The position numbers and the translations under genes were made by a program. A stretch of 5,345 nt of DNA from Bacilli bacterium (GTDB lineage: Bacteria > Bacillota_I > Bacilli_A > RFN20 > CAG-826). The notes under the pieces are model-generated. The model did no database searches and was not told where the DNA came from. It saw only the letters and a list, made by a program, of their open reading frames with translations. Location of the stretch: NCBI GenBank assembly GCA_024693415.1, contig JAILKX010000229.1, positions 1 through 5,345 on the forward strand. Reading direction: 5' to 3'. This document shows positions 1-4,907 of this stretch, one piece after another. Within the stretch, counting starts at the first letter, position 1, and each line of letters opens with the position of its first letter.

Positions 1-990
1 GAGGACCACGATGGTCGAGATCAGGAGGATCGTCTGCTTCTTAAGCTTTTTGGCAAGCATCGGGTAGAAGGCCTGCGAGACGACGGTTCCCAAGACATAG
101 AAGACCGAGATCATCGTGGCGACCATGCCGCCTTTTCCGCCGCCATAGCCATATACCATATAGAAGTAATTGAGACCGATGCCGGTGAGGATGAACGAAG
201 CGAAGTAATAGAGGAACATCGAGATCGCAGCGACGCGGAGCTCTTTGTTCTTGATGACGACGCGGAAGAGGTCGAGGATCGAGGACTGCTCGGAAACTTC
301 TTCCTGCTTCGCGTCGCGCTCCTTCTCCTTGCAGAGGAAGAAGACGACGAGTTGGGAAATGAGGAATAGACCTGCGACGGCCAAGCCGGCGAAGGCGTAC
401 ACCTGCATGGTGGAGACGCCGCGGCCAACCGCAAGGAACATGATGATGTTCATGAGGAAGGTGCCGACGGAAGCGGCGATCGCGGTATGGGTGGTGAGGG
501 TCGCCCTTTCCTTGGGGTCGTTGGTGAGGGCCGGAAGCATCGACCAGTAGCCGATGTCGTTCATCGTGAAGCAGGTATCCCAGAGGATGTACATCACGAT
601 CATGAACGCGACGTATCCCCATCCCCTAAGCCCGGAGAAGAGCATGGGGCAAAGGAACATCGCCATGACGACGAGGCCGTTGCCAATCGCGCCGAGGGCG
701 ATCCAAGGACGGAATTTCCCGGCCTTGAAGTGGACCTTCTCAAGGATGAATCCCATGATCGGGTCATTGAAGCCATCCCAGATGAGCGCGATGAACATCG
801 CGGTGGTGATGACGCCGTACTGCGCGGTGAACTCAGCGCCGTCAAGGACGCCGGAGGTCATCGCGTATTGGACTAAGAAGGTTCCGATGAGGGCGTAGCA
901 AGCATCCCTGAAAATTCCCGACCACGGGAAAAGGATCTTCGTCAGCTTCGGAACCTTGTCGCCTGTAAAGGCATGTGCATTGGTAGACAT
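1..990 (-). CDS. GPH-family sugar:cation symporter (MFS_2), 3' end cut by window edge
   Basis: The minus strand reads open from ATG at 990 to the left edge, giving 330 residues with no stop. It matches the glycoside-pentoside-hexuronide:cation symporter family, inner-membrane carriers that import sugars or glycosides with Na+ or H+. Diagnostic stretches are WDGFNDPIMG at residues 71-80 followed by GKFRPW at 91-96, the family's conserved loop 2-3 signature, and a second block around 137-160 with NDIGYWSMLPAL. Residues 220-231 form a charged cytoplasmic loop (CKEKERDAKQEE) between the two halves. About nine or ten hydrophobic helices are present; usual family length is 450-480 residues, so roughly the last quarter is missing. 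The start is set by AGGAGGT at 995-1001, close before the ATG. The substrate cannot be read from sequence. It lies 160 bp downstream of a tetR gene on the same strand, its likely regulator. Family call is secure; substrate unknown. Confidence 0.87.
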   Translation of the reverse strand, partial: MSTNAHAFTGDKVPKLTKILFPWSGIFRDACYALIGTFLVQYAMTSGVLDGAEFTAQYGVITTAMFIALIWDGFNDPIMGFILEKVHFKAGKFRPWIALGAIGNGLVVMAMFLCPMLFSGLRGWGYVAFMIVMYILWDTCFTMNDIGYWSMLPALTNDPKERATLTTHTAIAASVGTFLMNIIMFLAVGRGVSTMQVYAFAGLAVAGLFLISQLVVFFLCKEKERDAKQEEVSEQSSILDLFRVVIKNKELRVAAISMFLYYFASFILTGIGLNYFYMVYGYGGGKGGMVATMISVFYVLGTVVSQAFYPMLAKKLKKQTILLISTIVVL

Positions 991-1072
991 AGTTACCTCC
1001 TTTTCGCTGCGCCTTGGCCCTCTTAGTCATGGGTGCGGGTCCATCGTGGCGCGGGCCCGCTACGCTTTTGCG

Positions 1073-1114
1073 TCGGTGATGTGCCTAGTCGGCAACCGAA
1101 AACGATCGGTGATG
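1073..1114. repeat. Iterated TCGG motif, possible operator
   Basis: TCGGTGATG occurs exactly twice, at 1073-1081 and 1106-1114, 33 bp apart, close to three helical turns. A related TCGGCAACC lies midway at 1089-1097, so TCGG recurs at steps of 16 and 17 bp. The second copy also closes an inverted repeat, ACCGA at 1095-1099 with TCGGT at 1106-1110. The position upstream of the transporter and downstream of tetR suits a regulator binding region. The repeat is directly visible; the operator role is inference. Confidence 0.35.
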
Positions 1115-1124
1115 ATGGGATTAA

Positions 1125-1140
1125 CGGCGGAAATCCGCCG
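1125..1140 (-). terminator. GC-rich hairpin after tetR, weak terminator candidate
   Basis: A perfect 6-bp stem, CGGCGG and CCGCCG, with a four-base ATTT loop starts 11 bases after the tetR stop codon. On the transcribed strand it is followed by only TTAAT, not a proper U tract, so it may be a weak or partial terminator, or a 3'-end stabilising hairpin that allows read-through into the transporter. Confidence 0.35.
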
Positions 1141-1150
1141 AATGGTTAGC

Positions 1151-1732
1151 TTATTCGTTGACCAGGATGCCGTTGAGCAGGAGGTCGGAGAGGCGGCGCA
1201 CCGCTTCGGTGTAGCTAAGCGATTCCGTCTTGAGGAAAGGTCCGCGAAGGAAATCGGTCATCGAAGCATAGAGCACCGAGACGATGAAGTTCGGGGTGCA
1301 GGAAGAGCGGACGACGCCTTCGTTGATCGCCTGGGAGATGACCTCCTTGACCGGGAGCCACTGATCTTCGTAGGCACGGACGATTTCCTGGAACACCTCG
1401 GGCTCTTCGGTCTTGAGCTCGTTGATGCGGGCGACGTCGAGCTGCATCTCGATCGGGGTCGCGATGGTGATGATCTTCTCGAGCTTCTCGCGGATGGAGA
1501 GGTCGGGGTTGTCGCAGATCTCGATCTGCTTTTCCCTAACATAAGCCGAAGACTTGCCAAGGATATAGCGATAGATGTCCTGCTTCGAAGAGAAATACTT
1601 GTAAATCGTCTTTTTGGAGATATGGATGATCGCCGTCACACCGTCGAGGGTGAGTTTCGGTCCGTAACGATTGAACTCGGTTACGAAAGCATCCGCGATG
1701 TCGTCTTTGACGTTTCTGGCATTTTGTTTCAT
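1151..1732 (-). CDS. TetR/AcrR-family transcriptional regulator
   Basis: The 193-residue protein has the normal length and layout of a TetR repressor. An N-terminal helix-turn-helix lies at about residues 10-55, with the recognition region reading GVTAIIHISKKTIYKYFSSK at 31-50; the TIYKYF pattern is the family hallmark. The remaining helical part (about 60-193) is the ligand-binding and dimerisation domain and gives no clue to the ligand. I start at ATG 1732 because the conserved DNA-binding domain follows at once; AAAGGAG at 1746-1752 serves it at an unusually long 13-base spacing. An ATG 45 bases further upstream would overlap the promoter and add non-conserved residues. The gene has its own promoter and lies between the Rnf operon and a GPH transporter, all on the same strand. 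It probably controls itself and the transporter, but the sequence does not prove either. Confidence 0.9.
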   Translation of the reverse strand: MKQNARNVKDDIADAFVTEFNRYGPKLTLDGVTAIIHISKKTIYKYFSSKQDIYRYILGKSSAYVREKQIEICDNPDLSIREKLEKIITIATPIEMQLDVARINELKTEEPEVFQEIVRAYEDQWLPVKEVISQAINEGVVRSSCTPNFIVSVLYASMTDFLRGPFLKTESLSYTEAVRRLSDLLLNGILVNE

Positions 1733-1764
1733 GGAAACTGATATACTCCTTTGAGTTCCACTCC

Positions 1765-1793
1765 ATAATACAAGCAATGATGGGGCAAATCAA
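1765..1793 (-). promoter_or_regulatory. Sigma-A-type promoter for tetR
   Basis: On the minus strand, TTGATT (1793-1788) and TATTAT (1770-1765) are separated by exactly 17 bp, the ideal spacing, and each hexamer has two mismatches or fewer to TTGACA/TATAAT. Transcription would start near 1757-1758, about 25 bases before the tetR ATG, leaving a short leader that contains the ribosome binding site. This makes tetR a transcription unit separate from the Rnf operon upstream. Confidence 0.65.
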
Positions 1794-1811
1794 CAACAGA
1801 AATTGACGAAA

Positions 1812-1836
1812 ATACAAATGTATGTAAGGGCTTACA
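1812..1836 (-). terminator. Two abutting palindromes after the Rnf operon; weak terminator or operator
   Basis: Just after the stop of the last operon gene come two inverted repeats that share one base. TGTAAG/CTTACA (1823-1836) has a two-base centre, and ATACA/TGTAT (1812-1823) also has a two-base centre. On the transcribed strand they are followed by ATTTTC. The first could fold as a short stem ending the Rnf transcript, but the stem is AT-rich and the T run short. Alternatively the dyads are protein-binding sites upstream of the tetR promoter. Confidence 0.35.
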
Positions 1837-1843
1837 CTTTCTG

Positions 1844-2434
1844 TTACGCGAAAGTTTTGCCTTTGCGCAAAATCGCGATGATCCGCCCGTCTAAAAAGCC
1901 AATCGCAAGTCCCGAACCTATCGCGAGCAACAACATAAATGGTAAATAATACAATACAGATGCACTGCCAATGTACGAAATAGCAACAAAAATTTGCGCC
2001 GCGACATGGAAACAGCTCCCAAGCAGCGACACGCCGACCGGCGAGGCTCCGCGGAAGAGTTTCTTCGCAAGCGCCATGATCAATATGGAAGCGAGCGCGC
2101 CCGCGAAGGACATCCACCCGCCCATCGAGAGGAAGCTGCCGCGGAGAAGCGTCACCACCACCACTCGGACCAGGCTGATCGTAAGGGCTGGGATGAACCC
2201 GTCGATATATAGGATCAATAGGATCACGAGGTTCGGCAATCCGATCTTCATGCCGGGCAATAGGAAGTCAGGCAGGAAGCTCTCCATGATGCCAAGGGCG
2301 ATCGCCAAGGCGGCGAACATGCCGAAACGCGCGATCTTCCGCGTGCCTATTCCTCTGGAATTGGTGAGGGGCGTGAGCGCGAAAACGCTAAAAAGAAGCG
2401 ACCCACATATCAATATTCCGCCCAGGTAGCTCAT
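1844..2434 (-). CDS. Gx transporter family membrane protein (EetB-like; formerly 'heptaprenyl diphosphate synthase component I')
   Basis: The 196-residue protein is almost wholly hydrophobic, with about five to six membrane helices. It fits the family long labelled heptaprenyl diphosphate synthase component I (Hpre_diP_synt_I), now usually called Gx transporters. Family features are the segment after the first helix with ALGIMESFLPDFLLPGMKIG and LPNLVILLILY (about residues 45-77), then SLVRVVVVTLLRG, SFAGALASILIMAL, and a late LYYLPFMLLL. The fold resembles ECF-type substrate-binding components, so a role in moving a small molecule such as a quinone or isoprenoid precursor is often proposed; the substrate is not established. 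The gene overlaps the NusG-II gene by ATGA at 2431-2434 and has no clear Shine-Dalgarno, so it is probably translationally coupled. It is the last gene of the Rnf operon. Its 3' third is AT-richer than its neighbours. Confidence 0.85.
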   Translation of the reverse strand: MSYLGGILICGSLLFSVFALTPLTNSRGIGTRKIARFGMFAALAIALGIMESFLPDFLLPGMKIGLPNLVILLILYIDGFIPALTISLVRVVVVTLLRGSFLSMGGWMSFAGALASILIMALAKKLFRGASPVGVSLLGSCFHVAAQIFVAISYIGSASVLYYLPFMLLLAIGSGLAIGFLDGRIIAILRKGKTFA

Positions 2435-2823
2435 CCGACGTAGACCGTGGAAGAATCTCCACCCTCCAGGATGATGGACACGCCGTTATAGGCGCAGACG
2501 ATCGGAAGGCCCGGCTTCGAGACGTAATCCATATGCACGCAATATTGGCTCGGGCAATCCGAGTGGGCGACCTTGATCGCGTTCTTCTTGACCGCGATCT
2601 CCATCTTCGATCTCGTTCCTTCGATCTCGAAGGTGCGCTCCTCGCCCTCCTTTTCCAAATCGAGCCTCATGATCAGCTCGCCTTGGCGGTAGATCGAGGC
2701 GATCAGGCCATCGCGATTGGAAAGGCGGTATGCCAAAAACGGGACAAGCGCGGCTAAGGCAACCGCAAGCACCGCCCCAAGTATGATGAGGTCTGTCTTA
2801 TGTCTTTTGAGGAATTCCTTCAT
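2431..2823 (-). CDS. Membrane-anchored NusG domain II protein (EetA-like)
   Basis: The 130-residue protein has a basic N-terminus (MKEFLKRHKT), one membrane helix at about 12-32 and a C-terminal domain facing outside the cytoplasm. That domain matches the NusG_II family of small anchored proteins, not the transcription factor NusG itself: it has the diagnostic SDCPSQYCVH at 88-97 (Cys90 and Cys95), then the KPGLPIVC stretch to Cys110 and the NGVSIIL strand. The three cysteines could carry a disulfide or metal; this is not shown. Such genes regularly sit beside Gx-family genes and rnf or apbE genes in Bacillota, as here, with 4 bp after apbE and an ATGA overlap into the Gx gene. No Shine-Dalgarno is evident, which suggests coupled translation. 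Family call is firm; molecular role is unknown. Confidence 0.87.
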   Translation of the reverse strand: MKEFLKRHKTDLIILGAVLAVALAALVPFLAYRLSNRDGLIASIYRQGELIMRLDLEKEGEERTFEIEGTRSKMEIAVKKNAIKVAHSDCPSQYCVHMDYVSKPGLPIVCAYNGVSIILEGGDSSTVYVG

Positions 2824-2827
2824 GGGC

Positions 2828-3790
2828 TCAGGCGTCGATGGTCGACTTTATTATCCCATCTTTGCCGCCGAGCATAAATTCCATATGATGCTCTTCGCAG
2901 AATTTCGCAATCTCATCCTCGCCCATCGCGAAGAAGGCGGTCGTAGCCGCGTCAAGCATCGCGTTTGGGAAATCCGTTGAGGACATGTATGCGAAATCGA
3001 GTTTTGCAAGGGCCATGACGTATTGGGCTTCCGCCGACCCGGTGAGCGCGTTCACGATATGGGAGTAGGCGACGCCATCGATGTCGAAGAGCTGCTCGGA
3101 GATCGAGCTCGTCGAGATCCCGCACTCCTTCGCCTTGAAGCCCTCGCTTTGGTAATCGCGGGGGATGACGTTGTAGTATTCGGATACCCCATTCCCGCTT
3201 TTCCCGATCAATAGGCTCGATGAGCCGCCGGAAATGATATACGTGTCGATCGCTTTTTCGTCCAGGTACCCTTTCAGGCAATCCATGCAGAAGCCTTTCG
3301 CGATCGCCCCGAGGTCGATGTTGCCTTCGCCCACCAGGCGAATTTTGCCATCGCTGAACTCAAGGGAGGTGCTTTTCGCCGTTTCCAATAAGGGCTCTAT
3401 TTCGCTTTGGCTGAGCACTTCCCCCTGCCCGAGCGCCGTCTTCCAGGCATCGTTTAGGCCGAGGGTGAAGGGGTTGAAGGCACCGCCCGTCATGTTCTGC
3501 ATTTCCACTGCGAAGCGCAGCACCTGCTCGAATTCCCCGCCGCCGGCGACTTCGCGCTCGGAATTGAGGCGGTACATCTTCGAATGGGTCTTATATGGGT
3601 CGAGCGATTCCGAAAGGTTCACCACGAAATCCTTGACCCATTCCGTGTCTTCGTGCGTACCCTGGTAAAGGGTCGCCTCCCAAAGCGTGTCGAAGCCATA
3701 GGGGTTCACGGTCCCGCCCGCGGAGGCGCAAGAAGCCAAAAGCGGCGTGCAAGACGCCGCGAATATTATGATCCTCGCACTTCTCCTCAT
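2828..3790 (-). CDS. apbE: ApbE-family FAD:protein FMN transferase, lipoprotein
   Basis: ApbE enzymes move FMN from FAD to a Thr or Ser of target proteins with Mg2+, outside the cytoplasmic membrane; in Rnf systems the targets are RnfG and RnfD. The 320-residue length is typical. A basic, hydrophobic signal peptide ends in the lipobox LLAS-Cys21, so the enzyme should be lipid-anchored on the outer face. Family motifs follow in order: TGGAFNPF (101-108), DLGAIAKGF (159-167), SGGSSSLLIG (187-196), SHIVNALTG (243-251) and the Mg-binding LDAATTA (279-285; Asp280, Thr284). The usual Pro of HII(D/N)PxTG is Ala here, and the Asn of SGGN is Ser; both are mild departures. The start overlaps the rnfB stop as ATGA (3787-3790) with no Shine-Dalgarno, so translation is probably coupled. 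Its place in the operon strongly implies that its substrates are the RnfG/RnfD subunits encoded upstream. Confidence 0.93.
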   Translation of the reverse strand: MRRSARIIIFAASCTPLLASCASAGGTVNPYGFDTLWEATLYQGTHEDTEWVKDFVVNLSESLDPYKTHSKMYRLNSEREVAGGGEFEQVLRFAVEMQNMTGGAFNPFTLGLNDAWKTALGQGEVLSQSEIEPLLETAKSTSLEFSDGKIRLVGEGNIDLGAIAKGFCMDCLKGYLDEKAIDTYIISGGSSSLLIGKSGNGVSEYYNVIPRDYQSEGFKAKECGISTSSISEQLFDIDGVAYSHIVNALTGSAEAQYVMALAKLDFAYMSSTDFPNAMLDAATTAFFAMGEDEIAKFCEEHHMEFMLGGKDGIIKSTIDA

Positions 3791-4113
3791 ATGGTCGGGA
3801 TGTGCTTGGTCCCGTCATCGTCGGGATGCTCGCTGAGGTAGGCGATGATCGGGTCGAAGTTCTTGTCCTTCTTGCCCGGCTTGCATTTGGAGACCTTGGT
3901 CTCCTTGCCGTTTACAAGCGATTCGGCCATCTCATGGCAGCCCGCGTATCCGCAGGAGCCGCAGTTGTAATTGGGGAGCATCTTCTCGACCGCGCCGATG
4001 CGCTCGTCTTCCTTGACGTAGAAGACCTTGGCGGCGACCGCGAGCAATATGCCGAACACGAGCGCCACGCCGGCCAAGATCAAGAATGCCCAAAGTATCG
4101 TCATAGGATTCAT
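3787..4113 (-). CDS. rnfB: Truncated RnfB: membrane anchor plus single Fe-S domain
   Basis: The 108-residue protein starts with a membrane helix (about residues 5-30) and carries the RnfB-type Fe-S domain with CGSCGYAGC at 51-59 and Cys77 in KCKPG. These four cysteines (CX2CX4CX17C) match the first [4Fe-4S] site of RnfB. Normal RnfB proteins are about 190-330 residues and continue into ferredoxin-like domains with eight or more cysteines that receive electrons from ferredoxin. Here the protein ends about 30 residues after Cys77 with a hydrophilic tail and no further cysteine. This is not a frameshift: the stop codon overlaps the apbE start (ATGA), leaving no room for the missing part. GGAGGG lies 8 bases before the ATG at 4113, which fixes the start; an in-frame ATG further upstream would overlap the preceding gene. 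Homology to RnfB is clear; whether it works as RnfB is uncertain. Confidence 0.82.
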   Translation of the reverse strand: MNPMTILWAFLILAGVALVFGILLAVAAKVFYVKEDERIGAVEKMLPNYNCGSCGYAGCHEMAESLVNGKETKVSKCKPGKKDKNFDPIIAYLSEHPDDDGTKHIPTI

Positions 4114-4114
4114 A

Positions 4115-4318
4115 TCATTTGCCCTCCGTTCTGTTGAGTGCCTCGTAGAAGGGGCAGGAAGCCTGCTCGCAGCCTTCGCACTTCTCCTTATTGGCCACGA
4201 GGTCCTCACAGCCTTTGGGGACCGGGGTCTTCCGGTACATGGCGAAGGAGACCGCGAACACGGCGGCCAATACCACGATCAATCCGATCGCTATCGCGAG
4301 ATATCCGCCCTGGCTCAT
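4115..4318 (-). CDS. Small one-helix, four-cysteine protein in the rnf operon
   Basis: I do not recognise a named family. The 67-residue protein has one membrane helix (about 5-27), then MYRK, which by the positive-inside rule puts the C-terminus in the cytoplasm, and a short domain with Cys37, Cys47, Cys50 and Cys55. The core KCEGCEQASC has the same CX2CX4C spacing as the RnfB protein encoded next (NCGSCGYAGC), and both follow a membrane helix, so this may be a shrunken RnfB-like paralogue binding a [4Fe-4S] cluster. Its fourth ligand would lie upstream (Cys37) rather than downstream. The start at 4318 overlaps the rnfA stop as ATGA, with GGAG 10 bases ahead; the gene ends 1 bp before rnfB. 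This placement between rnfA and rnfB strongly suggests a subunit or assembly role in the Rnf complex. Coding status is well supported by overlap, ribosome site and Cys pattern; function is inference. Confidence 0.78.
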   Translation of the reverse strand: MSQGGYLAIAIGLIVVLAAVFAVSFAMYRKTPVPKGCEDLVANKEKCEGCEQASCPFYEALNRTEGK

Positions 4319-4905
4319 AGGTTGATGACTCCGCTGAGGCCCATGAAGGCCATCGCCATAAGGCAGGCGCAGATGAGCGCGAGGGGGATCCCCTTCCACG
4401 CCTTCGGGGCGTTGCTCGATTCGAGCCTCACCCTGATGCAGGCGAAGAGGAAGATCGTGATGAAGAAGCCAAGGGAGGTGCCGACGCCGTTAGCGAGGGA
4501 TTCGAGGAAGTTCAATCCCGATTCGGTGTTCTCGGTGACGACGCCGAGGACCGCGCAGTTGGTGGTGATGAGCGGCAGGTAGATGCCAAGGCTCTTGTAG
4601 AGGCTAGGCGAATGCTTCTTGATGAAGAGGCCCACAACCTGGACAAGGCTAGCGATGACGAGGATATAGGTGATGGTGTCGAGGAAAGGCACGCCGGCCG
4701 GGACCAAAATGAAATGGTAGATCGGGTAGCAGATCACGGTGGCGAGGATGATGACGAAGGTGACCGCGATGCCCATCGAGGCCGCGGATTTGACCTTGTT
4801 GCCGACGCCGACGAACGAGCAGATTCCGTAGAATCTCACGAGGACGACGTTGTTGATGAGGGCATAGGAGAGGATGCCTAAGATGAATGCGACGATGTAC
4901 TGCAT
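4315..4905 (-). CDS. rnfA: Ion-translocating oxidoreductase subunit RnfA
   Basis: RnfA is one of the two homologous six-helix core subunits (with RnfE) of the Rnf complex, which couples electron flow between ferredoxin and NAD to Na+ or H+ transport. The sequence is hydrophobic throughout and carries both RnfA signatures: INNVVLVRFYGICSF near the N-terminus and LPLITTNCAVLGV in the middle. The cysteine in each is conserved and helps hold the intramembrane [2Fe-2S] centre shared with RnfE. Length (196 residues) is normal. I prefer ATG 4905 (MQYIVAF), because AGGAGG then lies 9 bases upstream and the N-terminus matches the family. ATG 4911 is also possible; it would overlap the rnfE stop as ATGA, but only 3 bases after AGGAGG. 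It follows rnfE and precedes the small Cys protein and rnfB, as in rnfCDGEAB operons. Confidence 0.95.
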   Translation of the reverse strand: MQYIVAFILGILSYALINNVVLVRFYGICSFVGVGNKVKSAASMGIAVTFVIILATVICYPIYHFILVPAGVPFLDTITYILVIASLVQVVGLFIKKHSPSLYKSLGIYLPLITTNCAVLGVVTENTESGLNFLESLANGVGTSLGFFITIFLFACIRVRLESSNAPKAWKGIPLALICACLMAMAFMGLSGVINL

Positions 4906-4907
4906 GA

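Larger units (their letters stand above)
991..1150 (-). other. Intergenic leader between tetR and the transporter gene
   Basis: This 160-bp gap holds no credible gene. From tetR towards the transporter it carries a GC-rich hairpin (1125-1140), an iterated TCGG motif (1073-1114), an imperfect 8-bp stem pairing 1035-1042 with 1053-1060 around a 10-base loop, and the ribosome binding site at 995-1001. I could not find a convincing -35/-10 pair for the transporter, so whether it has its own promoter or is read through from tetR is open. The 1035-1060 stem has one mismatch on the transcribed strand (C opposite A). Confidence 0.5.

Noticed and set aside
41..622. 193-codon minus-strand open frame inside the transporter gene
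   Set aside because: It is rich in Arg and His and out of frame with the recognisable GPH transporter, whose frame is open from 990 to 1 with family motifs.
1035..1060. Stem-loop in the transporter leader as a riboswitch
   Set aside because: Only one imperfect stem with a 10-base loop is visible; there is no known riboswitch core and no partner terminator or sequestering stem.
956..1741. 261-codon open frame on the plus strand across tetR
   Set aside because: It lies antisense to the well-supported tetR gene, is dominated by Asp/Arg/Val/Leu shadow composition, resembles no family and has no ribosome site. It arises from GC-rich codon structure of the real gene.
1536..2117. 193-codon minus-strand frame bridging the Gx and tetR genes
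   Set aside because: It runs out of frame through both genes and across a promoter, and it shows no family features.
3700..3790. Frameshift that might have split a full-length RnfB
   Set aside because: The bases after the rnfB stop encode the ApbE signal peptide and lipobox in the overlapping frame, and no CX2CX2CX3C ferredoxin motif appears in any frame there, so no hidden remainder exists.
4319..4399. Longer N-terminus for the small Cys protein
   Set aside because: The extension is a hydrophilic shadow of the rnfA 3' end. The ATG at 4318 has a GGAG site and the ATGA overlap, and the membrane helix follows immediately.
4028..4582. 184-codon plus-strand open frame opposite rnfB, the small Cys gene and rnfA
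   Set aside because: It is antisense to three coupled operon genes and has no recognisable domain or ribosome site.
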